From positions 496,001-560,000 of the forward strand of contig NZ_CP159808.1 of the NCBI RefSeq assembly GCF_047717795.1: a DNA stretch of 64,000 bases, written 5' to 3'. A model generated the notes under the pieces. It saw nothing but the letters and a program-made list of their open reading frames with translations, searched no databases and was not told the origin of the DNA. Each line of letters starts with the position of its first letter. The stretch's first letter is position 1. Positions 33,760-43,992 of this stretch are shown here, piece by piece. The DNA comes from Marisalimonas sp016777705. Lineage in GTDB: Bacteria; Pseudomonadota; Alphaproteobacteria; Puniceispirillales; Marisalimonadaceae. A program made the position numbers and the translations under genes.

Positions 33760-34704
33760 TTGAAACAATTTATGAAGGTAAAATCAGTGGGTTCTATTAA
33801 AAACAAAAAAATTCTCATACTTGGAGGCACTGGTTTTCTAGGAAATAAATTAATTTCTTCGTTGTTAAATGATAATTTACAAATCTATTTACTAGCCCGA
33901 AACAGTCGGACACGTAAAGATCTCCAGAAATATAACTCTAATATAAATATAAAAATATTTGATTGGATAGGGACTGATTCAAAAATTATTGAAAAAATTT
34001 TGAAAGAAGTAAACTGCGTTATTAACTTATGTGGCATTCTTTATGAAAACAGGGCTGGTGACTTCGATAGGGTTCACTCTGAGCTTCCTTCTCTCTTGGG
34101 TGAATTATGTTTAAAAAATAATATTGAAACATTTGTTCATGTTTCAGCTTTGGGTGTTTCAGAGTTTTCAGATAGCAAATACTCAAGAAGTAAAGCTATT
34201 GGGGATAAAAGGTTATTAGAAAATTTTCCAAAGGCTAAAATATTAAGGCCTTCTTTATTATTTGGAAAAGGTGATAATTTTTTTGGTCAATTCTCTAAAA
34301 TGTCATCAATTTCTCCTGCCTTACCTCTAATATCTAAAAACACAAAATTTCAGCCTATATTCGTTGATGATGTTGTTTTAGCGATAATTAAATTAATTTC
34401 AAAGAAAGATATAAAAGGTAATATTTTCGAAATAGGTGGAAAATTTGCATATACTTTTGAAGAATTGTTGAAAATATTACTTGATATCAAAAATATAAAA
34501 AGGTTGTTAATACCTCTAAGTCCTAACCTTATGATTTTTCCAGCATTTTTTCTTCAACTTTTACCTAAACCACCATTTACCGTAGATCAGATGAAGCTTT
34601 TAAGGAAAGATAATATCTTAAATGGAAAGCATCCTGGTTTAGAGGCTTTAGACATAAAAGCCACAAGCATGAAAAAGGAATTAACAAAAATTTATAAAAA
34701 TTAA
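33760..34704 (+). CDS. NDUFA9-like NAD(P)-binding protein (SDR a family)
   Basis: A 314-residue atypical short-chain dehydrogenase beginning with the Rossmann motif ILILGGTGFLGNKLISSL (about 17-34), with CVINLCGILYENRAGDFDRVH and VHVSALGVS typical of the NDUFA9/complex-I-associated group. The YxxxK of classical SDRs is represented by KYSRSKAIGD, so activity is uncertain. Homologues attach to respiratory complex I in alphaproteobacteria and mitochondria. It converges with uppP, an arrangement common in the class. The start could be the M at residue 1 or the second M (residue 5). Confidence 0.8.
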   Translation: MKQFMKVKSVGSIKNKKILILGGTGFLGNKLISSLLNDNLQIYLLARNSRTRKDLQKYNSNINIKIFDWIGTDSKIIEKILKEVNCVINLCGILYENRAGDFDRVHSELPSLLGELCLKNNIETFVHVSALGVSEFSDSKYSRSKAIGDKRLLENFPKAKILRPSLLFGKGDNFFGQFSKMSSISPALPLISKNTKFQPIFVDDVVLAIIKLISKKDIKGNIFEIGGKFAYTFEELLKILLDIKNIKRLLIPLSPNLMIFPAFFLQLLPKPPFTVDQMKLLRKDNILNGKHPGLEALDIKATSMKKELTKIYKN

Positions 34705-34710
34705 AATTTA

Positions 34711-35502
34711 TTAAAAGTAAGCATATAATAAAATTGTTATTCCTAATATTATTCTATAAATGACAAAAATTTTTAGTGAAGCTCCACTTATCCATTTCAT
34801 AAAAAAATTGATTGTTAAGTAAGATGTAATAAAGCTAATTAAAATACCCAGAAGCATTTGCTTAGTAACAAAAACACCTGATTCATTGTATAAAGAGATT
34901 GTTTCAAGAGTAGTAGCTGCAATGATAACTGGTATTGATAGTAATAATGAATATTTAGATGCATCGTAACGACTAAATCCACTTAAAAGGCCAGCGGTTA
35001 TAACAATTCCTGATCGACTTGTTCCAGGAATTATTGCTAAAGTTTGAGCTAATCCTAAAAGTAACGCATCTTTTAAATTTAAATTGTCAATTAATTTTCT
35101 AACTCTAAGATTTTTATCTGCAAGTCCCAACAAAATTCCAAAAACTAGCGTTGACCAACCAATAATTTCAAGGTTGCGGATTATATTTATCTCAAATAAA
35201 TGTACTAAAAAACCTATAATAATAATAGGTACGGTACTTATAATTACATTTTTAAAATCAATGAAACCCCTATAATTATTTCTGTCCGGAGATACAGTTT
35301 CTAAAAATATCTTTAAAATATCTTTTTTTAAATATATTAAAACTGCTAGAAGAGTTCCAAAATGTAAAGCTACATCAAAGCCTCTATTTGTTGTAAAATC
35401 ATTAAAAAACTTGGGGAATAATATCAAATGAGCACTTGAAGAAATAGGGAGAAACTCCGTAATTCCTTGTATCATTGACAATATTACAATTATTTCCCAC
35501 AT
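34711..35502 (-). CDS. uppP: Undecaprenyl-diphosphatase
   Basis: The 263-residue polytopic membrane protein (about eight spans) contains the two BacA/UppP motifs, QGITEFLPISSSAHLIL (about 14-30) and PGTSRSGIVITAGLLSG (about 158-174), whose Ser, Arg and Glu residues form the active site. It recycles undecaprenyl pyrophosphate to the monophosphate carrier for peptidoglycan and LPS O-antigen synthesis. It converges with the NDUFA9-like gene 6 bases away. Length is standard. Confidence 0.95.
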   Translation of the reverse strand: MWEIIVILSMIQGITEFLPISSSAHLILFPKFFNDFTTNRGFDVALHFGTLLAVLIYLKKDILKIFLETVSPDRNNYRGFIDFKNVIISTVPIIIIGFLVHLFEINIIRNLEIIGWSTLVFGILLGLADKNLRVRKLIDNLNLKDALLLGLAQTLAIIPGTSRSGIVITAGLLSGFSRYDASKYSLLLSIPVIIAATTLETISLYNESGVFVTKQMLLGILISFITSYLTINFFMKWISGASLKIFVIYRIILGITILLYAYF

Positions 35503-35628
35503 TCATCAATACTCTACAAATATATTTTTAATCATTATTAGACTTAAATATTGCTATAATCTAATAAAATTAATAATTATATTATAATAAAATAATAAAA
35601 CTTTGTACTTTTTAGAGTTATTTTAATA

Positions 35629-36747
35629 ATGATTTGGAACAGAAAAAAACCATATTTAGCAGAAATATATGATTGTCAACTCTTGTCTGGTGAGAAATCA
35701 AATAGAGAAATAAGGCATTATGAAATTGATCTTGGTAATAGTAAAATAAAATATGAACCAGGTGACAGCTTAGGAGTAATACCCAAAAACAATAATGAAT
35801 TAATAAATTCTATAATATCTAGGCTTGATGCTTCACCATCAACTATACCCGATGGATATGATAGTTCTTTATTTGATTTGCTAGAGAATGATTATGAAAT
35901 TTTAACTCCTACAAATAGATTGATCCACTTCATTAATGAAAACACGCTATATCAAAAACTTAATGATGTTATTTTAAGACATGATAAAGAAGCACTGGCG
36001 AAATTTAAATATGGAAAAGACATCTTAGATTTTATGAATTTAGACAAGAGCTTGAAGATAGATTTAAATGTTTTTTTAACTCTTTTGAAACCTATTCAAC
36101 ATCGAGCTTATTCAATATCCTCAAGTTCTTTAGTATATCCTAATCAAATTCACTTGACTGTTTCTACAGAGCGGTGGAGCAATAATTCAAGAAGTTATGG
36201 GGGTGTATGCTCTACTTTTTTATCAGACAAATGTTTAAAAGGTTCAAAAATTAAAATCTTTTTAATACCTAATAAATTTTTTAGACTTCCAAAAGATCAA
36301 AAAAAACCAATAATAATGATTGGTCCTGGAACTGGTGTTGCACCATTCATATCATTTTTACAAGAAAGAAAGGCAAATAGAAGCATTGGAAAAAACTGGC
36401 TTTTTTTTGGAGCCCAAACACAAATGAATGATTACCTTTATTGCGACCAAATTAAACTAATGAAAAAAGATAATATTTTACAAAAGTTAAATTTAGCATT
36501 TTCAAGAGATCAGAAAGAAAAAATTTATGTACAAGATAAAATGTATGATGAAAGATCAGATTTTTTTCAATGGATTGAAAACGGTGCCTATATATATGTA
36601 TGTGGAGATGCACATAAAATGGCTAAAGACGTGAACTCGATGTTGCACAAAATAATCAGATCACAGTTAGACTGTTCCTATGAAGTATCTGTGGATTATA
36701 TAAAAAATCTTAAAAAGGAAAAAAGATATCTTTTAGATGTCTACTAA
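35629..36747 (+). CDS. CysJ-like FAD/NADPH reductase without the flavodoxin domain
   Basis: The 372-residue protein matches the C-terminal two thirds of sulfite reductase flavoprotein and related diflavin reductases. FAD-binding RAYSISSSS is near residue 165, GGVCSTFLSD follows, then NADP-binding MIGPGTGVAPFISFLQERK, YVCGDAHKMAKDVN and the family-typical C-terminus KRYLLDVY. The N-terminal FMN/flavodoxin domain (about 200 residues) is missing; the protein begins with the FAD-domain segment AEIYDCQLLSG. It could reduce a sulfite reductase haemoprotein, a separate flavodoxin or ferredoxin, or some other partner. No cysI is in the window. A LysR gene follows 32 bases later. Confidence 0.82.
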   Translation: MIWNRKKPYLAEIYDCQLLSGEKSNREIRHYEIDLGNSKIKYEPGDSLGVIPKNNNELINSIISRLDASPSTIPDGYDSSLFDLLENDYEILTPTNRLIHFINENTLYQKLNDVILRHDKEALAKFKYGKDILDFMNLDKSLKIDLNVFLTLLKPIQHRAYSISSSSLVYPNQIHLTVSTERWSNNSRSYGGVCSTFLSDKCLKGSKIKIFLIPNKFFRLPKDQKKPIIMIGPGTGVAPFISFLQERKANRSIGKNWLFFGAQTQMNDYLYCDQIKLMKKDNILQKLNLAFSRDQKEKIYVQDKMYDERSDFFQWIENGAYIYVCGDAHKMAKDVNSMLHKIIRSQLDCSYEVSVDYIKNLKKEKRYLLDVY

Positions 36748-36779
36748 TTTAAATATCGTAATAATTTTGAGGTGGTTTT

Positions 36780-37673
36780 ATGAAATGGGATAGATTACGT
36801 TTATTTAATATTGTTGCTCAAACAAGGAATATTACTGAAGCATCTTATATTTTACATGTAAGTCAATCTGCTTTGAGTAGGCAGATGAAAGCTCTAGAAA
36901 ATGAGTTAGGTGTAAAATTATTTTTAAGAAATTCAGATGGAATTTCGTTGACTAAAGCTGGTATGCGTCTTTCGTCTTCTGTAGAAATTTTGGCATCTGA
37001 CATTAGTAAAACGCATAATCAACTTTTAGAAGATATGGATGTGCCATCTGGTAGATTAAATGTAACAGCAACAAATGCTTTTGGTGCGTTGTGGGTTGCG
37101 CCTAGAATGTCAAAATTTAAATCTTTATATCCTGACATTAATGTAGCTCTTAGCCTAAGAGATTCAGAGCCTAGGGTCACTAACTTTAATTCTGATGTGG
37201 AGGTAAGAATGACGCCGAGCGTATCACAGGATGATATTCAAATTAAGTTAGCAAACTGTAAGTACAAAATATTTGCATCTGATGATTATATTTCGAAAAA
37301 TGGATATCCTAAGACAAGTAGTGAATTAGATAATCATAAAATTATTTCTTATGGAGAAGATGCGCAGCCACCTTTAGATAGGTATAGATTAAACTGGCTA
37401 TTAACTATAGGTAAAGAAAATAAAAGGCCAAGAAAACCAGTTTTTGAGGTTTCTAGCATCTATGGAATAGCCAAAGCTACTGAAGTAGGAATGGGAATTG
37501 CCTCGTTACCTGATTGGATGGAATTTGAAATGATTGCTCTTAAAGAAATTTTATCACAATTAGAAGGGCCAGAAATGTCAATTTCATTATGTTTTAATTA
37601 TGAATTAAGAAATGATGCCAGAATTTATGCTTTTAAAAATTTTATGTTAAAAGAAGCAGAAGCTATTAATTAA
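36780..37673 (+). CDS. LysR-family transcriptional regulator
   Basis: A 297-residue LysR protein. The N-terminal winged HTH (residues 1-60) reads RLFNIVAQTRNITEASYILH, VSQSALSRQMKALENELGVK, followed by the effector domain of two Rossmann-like lobes (SGRLNVTATNAFGALWVAPR, EVGMGIASLPDW). GAGGTGG gives a strong ribosome site. It lies directly after the CysJ-like reductase on the same strand and about 170 bases before gltB. Either could be its target; LysR proteins usually control a divergent or adjacent gene. Effector unknown. Confidence 0.9.
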   Translation: MKWDRLRLFNIVAQTRNITEASYILHVSQSALSRQMKALENELGVKLFLRNSDGISLTKAGMRLSSSVEILASDISKTHNQLLEDMDVPSGRLNVTATNAFGALWVAPRMSKFKSLYPDINVALSLRDSEPRVTNFNSDVEVRMTPSVSQDDIQIKLANCKYKIFASDDYISKNGYPKTSSELDNHKIISYGEDAQPPLDRYRLNWLLTIGKENKRPRKPVFEVSSIYGIAKATEVGMGIASLPDWMEFEMIALKEILSQLEGPEMSISLCFNYELRNDARIYAFKNFMLKEAEAIN

Positions 37674-37845
37674 TGTGTTAATCACTTTTGAAATGCATTT
37701 AACGCATATCTGTCATATAATGATATCTTTTACAATAGTTAACAAATGAATTACATTGCCACTCCATTTGAAAAGAATAAATAGTTCAAATTTTGTGTCA
37801 TAAATAATTATTTACTAAAATGTAAATATGTTTTGAGGAATATAA

Positions 37846-40800
37846 ATGTCAAAAAATAAGTTTAATAAAATGGGTTTTCCAGAAGAGTATGGCTTATATG
37901 ACCCAAAAAATGAGCACGAAAATTGTGGTTTTGGTTTTATCGCAAATATTAAAAATGAACCTAAGCACGAAATAGTTCATCAAGCCCTTGAGATTGTTCA
38001 TAACCTTGATCATAGAGGAGCAGTGGGGGCTGATCCACTTGCAGGTGATGGTGCTGGAATATTGATTCAAATACCTGATCAATTTTTTAGAGATGATTTT
38101 GCTAGAAATGATATTACTCTTCCGAATATTGGAGATTATGGTGTTGGAATGGTTTTTTTTCCACAGGATAAAACTAGAGCTGATTTAGCAAAAAAAGCAA
38201 TTGAGCAAACTATTTCCAACGAAAGACAAATATTTATTGGATGGAGAGATGTTCCAACTGATGACATTGTCCTTGGAGAAACGGTTAAACATAATGCACC
38301 ATTAATTAAACAATTTTTTATTCAAAAAGGTTCTAATTGTAAGGACGAGAAACAATTTCAAAGGAAATTGTACGTTATTAGAAAACAAGCACATTTTTTA
38401 CTACATAGTAAAAAAATAGAAGATTGGGATGACTTTTATATTGTATCACTTTCGTCGAGAACGATTATTTTTAAGGGTATGGTTTTAGCACCAAATTTGT
38501 CAAAATTTTATATTGATTTCCAAGACTCAAATTTTAAAACAGCGATAGCTTTATTTCACCAAAGATTTTCAACCAATACGTTTCCTTCTTGGAGGCTTGC
38601 GCAACCCTTTAGATATTTATGTCACAATGGTGAAATAAATACTGTAAAAGGTAACATAAACTGGATGAATTCCAGAAAACACAATATGACATCAGAAGTT
38701 CTAAAAGATGACTTGAAAAAATTGTGGCCTATTATTGAAGAGTCCCCGTCAGATTCTTCAACTTTTGATAATGCATTAGAGCTGCTAGTTATGGGTGGAT
38801 ATTCTCTTCCACATGCGATGATGTTAATGATACCAGAAGCATGGAAAGATAATGATCTGATGGATGATAATAGGAAATCATTCTATGAGTATTATTCAGC
38901 TTTAATGGAGCCGTGGGACGGACCTGCTGCAATGGCATTTACTGATGGAGTACAAATAGCAGCAACACTTGATAGAAATGGTTTAAGACCAGCGAGGTAT
39001 GTAGTAACCAGTGATGATTTAGTTATTATGTCTTCTGAAGTTGGAGTTTTACCTGATATACCTGAAGAAAAAATAGTAAATAAATGGCGTCTTCAGCCAG
39101 GAAAGATGCTTTTAGTTGATTTAGAACAACAAAGAATTATTTCTGATGAAGAACTCAAAGATGAACTCACGAATTCTCATCCTTATCAAGAATGGTTAAA
39201 TAATACTCAAATTAACTTATCATCTTTGCCGTCAGAAATTAGTCCAATGACCCCTGAATCTTCTGTTTTGTTAGATTTGCAACAAGCTTTTGGTTATAAT
39301 AAAGAAGACCTTAAGTTTTTTTTAGAGCCAATGATAGTGCAGGGTCAAGATCCAATTGGATCTATGGGTCGTGACATTCCCTTAGCAACTTTGTCAGATA
39401 AAAATAGACTTTTATATGATTATTTTTTTCAAAACTTTGCTCAAGTTACTAACCCCCCAATTGATCCAATAAGAGAAGAATTAGTAATGTCTTTGGTAAG
39501 TTTTATTGGGCCAAGACCCAACTTACTAGATCTAAAGTCTGGTGGAAAACAAAAACGTTTAGAAGTTGATCAACCAATCCTTACAAATATGGATTTAGAA
39601 AGAATACGAAGGATTGAAAATCACTTAGATGGATCTTTTAAAACATATACCTTAGATATTTGTTACAGAAAAGATAATGATAAGAAGAACGATTTAAAAG
39701 GTATAGTATCTAAACTTTGTGACAAAGCTGAAAAAGTTGTCCGTGAAAATGGTTTTAATATTATAATTCTTTCTGACAGAAACGTTGATAAAGAACATAT
39801 TGCCATTCCTGCATTATTAGCAACAAGTGCAATTCATCATCACCTTATAAAGCAGGGACTTAGGACTGAAGTTGGTATAGTGGTTGAAACTGGTGAGGCG
39901 AGAAGGGTACATGATTTATGTTTGTTGGCAGGTTATGGAGCAGAAGCTATTAATCCTTACTTAGCATTTTATTCACTTTCAGATATTGTTGAAAAGAATG
40001 GTATAAATATTAAGGAAAATGAAGCCCATATAAAATACGTAAAAGCAGTAACTAAAGGCATGTTAAAGGTTATGTCGAAAATGGGTATTTCGACTTATCA
40101 ATCTTACTGTGGTGCACAAATATTTGATGCAGTAGGACTTTCAGCAGAGCTCATAGATAATTATTTCTGTGGAACCTCATCAAAAGTTGAAGGCATTAGT
40201 ATTGAAGAAATACAATCAGAAACAGAAAAAAGACATGATCTAGCCTTTGGGGATTCACCATTATTAAGAAATGATCTAGATGTTGGAGGTGATTTAAGTT
40301 TTAGATTAAGAGGTGAAGAACACGTTTGGACTCCAGAAACAATTGGAGCTTTACAGCATGCTGTAAGAAGTGCAGATTATAAAACATTTAAAAAATATTC
40401 TAAAAAAATCAATGATCAGTCAGTCAAACTTAAAAATTTGAGAGGACTTTTCAATTTTAATTCAAACTTAGAGCCCATCAGTATTGATGAAGTTGAGCCT
40501 GTAGCTGAAATTGTAAAAAGATTTGCTACAGGTGCTATGTCTTTAGGATCTATTTCTACAGAAGCTCACACTACTTTGGCTATTGCCATGAACCGTTTAG
40601 GTGGCAGATCAAATACAGGAGAAGGTGGAGAAGAATCATCCAGATTTAAACCTATGGCTAATGGTGACTCAATGAACTCTAGAATTAAACAAGTAGCCTC
40701 TGGCAGATTTGGAGTTACAACAGAATACTTGTCTAATGCCACAGATATTCAAATTAAAATGGCTCAAGGTGCAAAGCCAGGTGAAGGTGGACAATTACCT

Positions 40801-42468
40801 GGTGATAAAGTTAATGATTTTATAGCTAAAATAAGACATTCAACCCCTGGGGTTGGTTTAATATCACCACCTCCCCATCACGATATTTATTCTATTGAGG
40901 ATCTTGCTCAATTAATTCATGACTTGAAAAATGTAAATCCAGAGGCTAGGATTTCTGTAAAATTGGTATCCGAAATTGGTGTTGGTACAGTTGCTGCCGG
41001 TGTAAGTAAAGCTTATGCTGACCACGTAACTATTTCAGGGCATGATGGTGGCACTGGGGCAAGTCCAATTACATCTTTATTAAATGCAGGCGGTCCATGG
41101 GAAACTGGTTTAGCTGAAGCACATCAGACACTTGTTATGAATAATCTAAGAGAAAGAATAGCCGTACAAGTTGATGGAGGCTTAAGAACAGGACGAGACG
41201 TTGTTATAGGCGGATTACTTGGCGCTGACGAGTTTGGTTTTGCTACGGCGGCACTTATCTCTGAAGGATGTATTATGATGAGAAAATGTCACTTAAACAC
41301 GTGTCCCGTTGGAGTTGCAACTCAAGACCCTGAGTTAAGAAAAAATTTTACTGGAACCCCTGATCATGTTGTAAATTTTTTCGTTTTTATTGCAAATGAA
41401 GTAAGAGAAATTTTAGCAGAATTAGGCTTTAAAAGTTTTAATGAAATTATTGGAAAAAGACAGTTACTTAACTTTGAAACTGCTGACCAACATTGGAAAG
41501 CGCATGGCGTAGATTTATCTAAATTAATAGTACCATTGGAAGCCGCTCCTAATGAAAAATTTTACAATTGTGAGTTACAAAATCATCAATTAGAAAAAGC
41601 GCTTGATAATATGTTAATTAAGAAAAGTAAAAGAGCAATTGAAGAGAAGCAAGCTGTAAAAATCGAATCTAACATTCAAAATATTAATAGAACTGTAGGA
41701 GCAATGCTTTCAGGTAGAATAGCAAAAAAATATGGTCATGAAGGCCTTCCACATAATACCATTAATGTAAATTTTACAGGTAGTGCAGGCCAAAGTTTTG
41801 GTGCATGGTTATCCAAGGGTGTCACTTTTAACCTTGAAGGAGACGCTAACGATTATGTAGGTAAAGGCCTGTCAGGAGGTAAAATTTCTGTTTTCAAACA
41901 TAATAAAAGCTCAATTATTTCAGAAAAAAATATTATTGCAGGGAACACAGTTTTATATGGAGCTATATCAGGTGAATGTTATTTAAATGGTATAGTTGGT
42001 GAACGTTTTGCAGTTAGAAATTCTGGAGCAACAACTGTAGTTGAAGGTTGTGGAGATCATGGTTGTGAGTATATGACTGGAGGAGTTGTTGTTGTTTTAG
42101 GAAAAACAGGAAGAAATTTTGCAGCAGGCATGTCAGGTGGTATTGCCTATATTCTAAATGAAGATAATACTTTTGAATCTCATTGTAACAAATCAATGGT
42201 TGAAATTGAGTCCCTAGCAGAATTATCTTTGAATCAAAATGAAAAACAAATTGAATATAACAATGATTTATTGAGTTTTGATGAATCACGCTTAAAAATT
42301 ACTATTCAAAATCATGTAAAATTTACTAAGAGTGAAAAAGGAAAGCTAATTTTAAGTAATTGGGAGAAATATTTGCCATTGTTTGTGAAAATTACCCCTT
42401 TTGAATTCAAAAGAGCTTTAAACGACAGAAAAGAAAAAATAATGATAAATAAAATTGCTGGAGAATAA
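37846..42468 (+). CDS. gltB: Glutamate synthase large subunit
   Basis: The 1,540-residue protein is full-length GltB. A 26-residue propeptide precedes the nucleophile C27 in ENCGFGFIA, heading the class II glutaminase domain. The central and FMN/alpha-ketoglutarate domains follow (GEGGEESSRFKPM, AQGAKPGEGGQLPG, HDGGTGASPITSLLNAGGPW), then the 3Fe-4S motif CIMMRKCHLNTCPVGVATQ, and the C-terminal beta-helix GXGXG domain. With GltD it makes two glutamates from glutamine and 2-oxoglutarate using NADPH. The GAGGA site is good. Its stop is two bases before gltD, which implies coupling. Confidence 0.98.
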   Translation: MSKNKFNKMGFPEEYGLYDPKNEHENCGFGFIANIKNEPKHEIVHQALEIVHNLDHRGAVGADPLAGDGAGILIQIPDQFFRDDFARNDITLPNIGDYGVGMVFFPQDKTRADLAKKAIEQTISNERQIFIGWRDVPTDDIVLGETVKHNAPLIKQFFIQKGSNCKDEKQFQRKLYVIRKQAHFLLHSKKIEDWDDFYIVSLSSRTIIFKGMVLAPNLSKFYIDFQDSNFKTAIALFHQRFSTNTFPSWRLAQPFRYLCHNGEINTVKGNINWMNSRKHNMTSEVLKDDLKKLWPIIEESPSDSSTFDNALELLVMGGYSLPHAMMLMIPEAWKDNDLMDDNRKSFYEYYSALMEPWDGPAAMAFTDGVQIAATLDRNGLRPARYVVTSDDLVIMSSEVGVLPDIPEEKIVNKWRLQPGKMLLVDLEQQRIISDEELKDELTNSHPYQEWLNNTQINLSSLPSEISPMTPESSVLLDLQQAFGYNKEDLKFFLEPMIVQGQDPIGSMGRDIPLATLSDKNRLLYDYFFQNFAQVTNPPIDPIREELVMSLVSFIGPRPNLLDLKSGGKQKRLEVDQPILTNMDLERIRRIENHLDGSFKTYTLDICYRKDNDKKNDLKGIVSKLCDKAEKVVRENGFNIIILSDRNVDKEHIAIPALLATSAIHHHLIKQGLRTEVGIVVETGEARRVHDLCLLAGYGAEAINPYLAFYSLSDIVEKNGINIKENEAHIKYVKAVTKGMLKVMSKMGISTYQSYCGAQIFDAVGLSAELIDNYFCGTSSKVEGISIEEIQSETEKRHDLAFGDSPLLRNDLDVGGDLSFRLRGEEHVWTPETIGALQHAVRSADYKTFKKYSKKINDQSVKLKNLRGLFNFNSNLEPISIDEVEPVAEIVKRFATGAMSLGSISTEAHTTLAIAMNRLGGRSNTGEGGEESSRFKPMANGDSMNSRIKQVASGRFGVTTEYLSNATDIQIKMAQGAKPGEGGQLPGDKVNDFIAKIRHSTPGVGLISPPPHHDIYSIEDLAQLIHDLKNVNPEARISVKLVSEIGVGTVAAGVSKAYADHVTISGHDGGTGASPITSLLNAGGPWETGLAEAHQTLVMNNLRERIAVQVDGGLRTGRDVVIGGLLGADEFGFATAALISEGCIMMRKCHLNTCPVGVATQDPELRKNFTGTPDHVVNFFVFIANEVREILAELGFKSFNEIIGKRQLLNFETADQHWKAHGVDLSKLIVPLEAAPNEKFYNCELQNHQLEKALDNMLIKKSKRAIEEKQAVKIESNIQNINRTVGAMLSGRIAKKYGHEGLPHNTINVNFTGSAGQSFGAWLSKGVTFNLEGDANDYVGKGLSGGKISVFKHNKSSIISEKNIIAGNTVLYGAISGECYLNGIVGERFAVRNSGATTVVEGCGDHGCEYMTGGVVVVLGKTGRNFAAGMSGGIAYILNEDNTFESHCNKSMVEIESLAELSLNQNEKQIEYNNDLLSFDESRLKITIQNHVKFTKSEKGKLILSNWEKYLPLFVKITPFEFKRALNDRKEKIMINKIAGE

Positions 42469-42469
42469 A

Positions 42470-43912
42470 ATGGGTAAAGCGACAGGTTTTATGGAACTAG
42501 ACCGCGTTGAAAGAGATTATGAAACGGTTGAAGATAGAATTAAACATTTTAAAGAATTTATGATTCCATTGGATCCAAAAGAAGTATCTAAGCAGGGCGC
42601 TCGATGTATGGATTGTGGAATACCTTATTGTCATCAAGGTTGTCCAGTTAATAATCTGATACCTGATTGGAATGACATGGTTTACAGTGGAAAATGGAAA
42701 GAGGCACTTGATTTATTGCACTCCACTAATAATTTCCCTGAATTTACAGGTAGAATATGTCCTGCGCCATGTGAAGCTTCTTGTACATTAAATATTACTG
42801 ATAATCCTGTGGCTATCAAAACAATTGAATGTTCCGTAGTAGATAGAGGTTGGGAAGAGGGTTGGATCAAACCTCAATTATCATTAAAACATACAGATAA
42901 AAAAGTTGCGGTAATTGGATCAGGCCCATCCGGACTTGCTTGTGCACAGCAACTTGCAAGGGCAGGACATGCTGTAGTTGTATTCGAAAAAAACGAGAGA
43001 ATTGGTGGACTTCTCAGAATTGGAATTCCTGACTTTAAAATGGAAAAAACTCTAATTGATAGAAGAATGGCACAAATGCAGTCTGAAGGAGTGGAGTTTA
43101 GAGTTAATAGTCACGTTGGAAAAAATATTAGTATAGAAAGTTTAAATAAAAATTTTGATGCAATTGCTTTTTGTGGAGGATCTGAACACCCAAGAGATCT
43201 TCCCGTTGTAGGGAGAGAATTATCTGGTATTCACTTTGCCATGGAGTTTCTGTCTCAACAAAATGACAGGGTATCAGGAAAAATTGTAAATGCCGATATC
43301 GAAATTTTAGCTAAAGGAAAAAATGTTCTTGTAATTGGTGGAGGAGACACGGGTTCAGATTGCGTTGGCACATCAAACCGGCAGGGCGCTAAATCGGTTA
43401 CACAATTAGAATTACTTGATCAGCCTCCTGAGAAGGAAAATAAAGCTTTAACATGGCCAAATTGGCCAATGAAATTAAGAACTTCAACATCTCACCAAGA
43501 AGGTTGTGAAAGAAATTGGTCGGTTTTAACTAAATCTTTTGATGGTAATAATGGCAAAGTAACTAAGTTAAACTGTATAAATGTAGAATGGTCTAAAGAT
43601 GATGATGGGAAAATGACAATGTCTGAGATTACGGATTCAGAATTTTCATTTGAAGCAGATCTTGTTTTGTTAGCAATGGGTTTTGTTCATCCAATTCATG
43701 AAGGTTTGATTAAAGATCTAGGCGTTAAATTAACCTCCTCAGGCAATTTAGAAGCTGACGAAGTTAAATATAAAACATCTATAGATAAGTTTTTTGCTGC
43801 AGGTGATTCAAGACGTGGTCAATCCTTAGTTGTATGGGCAATTAAAGAAGGCAGACAATGCGCTTACTCAATAGATGAATATCTTATGGGAAAATCTGAA
43901 CTACCTAAATAA
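42470..43912 (+). CDS. gltD: Glutamate synthase small subunit
   Basis: The about 480-residue subunit has the N-terminal ferredoxin-like cysteines (ARCMDCGIPYCHQGCPVNNL and GRICPAPCEASCTLN) that bind two 4Fe-4S clusters, FAD motif VAVIGSGPSGLACAQQLA and NADPH motif VLVIGGGDTGSDCVG. It passes electrons from NADPH to GltB. The ATG at 42470 is chosen over an in-frame TTG at 42455, since GGAG (42460-42463) lies six bases before it and GltD proteins start near GKATGF. It directly follows gltB. Confidence 0.97.
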   Translation: MGKATGFMELDRVERDYETVEDRIKHFKEFMIPLDPKEVSKQGARCMDCGIPYCHQGCPVNNLIPDWNDMVYSGKWKEALDLLHSTNNFPEFTGRICPAPCEASCTLNITDNPVAIKTIECSVVDRGWEEGWIKPQLSLKHTDKKVAVIGSGPSGLACAQQLARAGHAVVVFEKNERIGGLLRIGIPDFKMEKTLIDRRMAQMQSEGVEFRVNSHVGKNISIESLNKNFDAIAFCGGSEHPRDLPVVGRELSGIHFAMEFLSQQNDRVSGKIVNADIEILAKGKNVLVIGGGDTGSDCVGTSNRQGAKSVTQLELLDQPPEKENKALTWPNWPMKLRTSTSHQEGCERNWSVLTKSFDGNNGKVTKLNCINVEWSKDDDGKMTMSEITDSEFSFEADLVLLAMGFVHPIHEGLIKDLGVKLTSSGNLEADEVKYKTSIDKFFAAGDSRRGQSLVVWAIKEGRQCAYSIDEYLMGKSELPK

Positions 43913-43992
43913 TTTGATCTTTTTTTATTGATTTAATAATAGTTACATATAAATGGTATTTTTTGTAATAAGTCTTAAAAGATAATTGTGTG

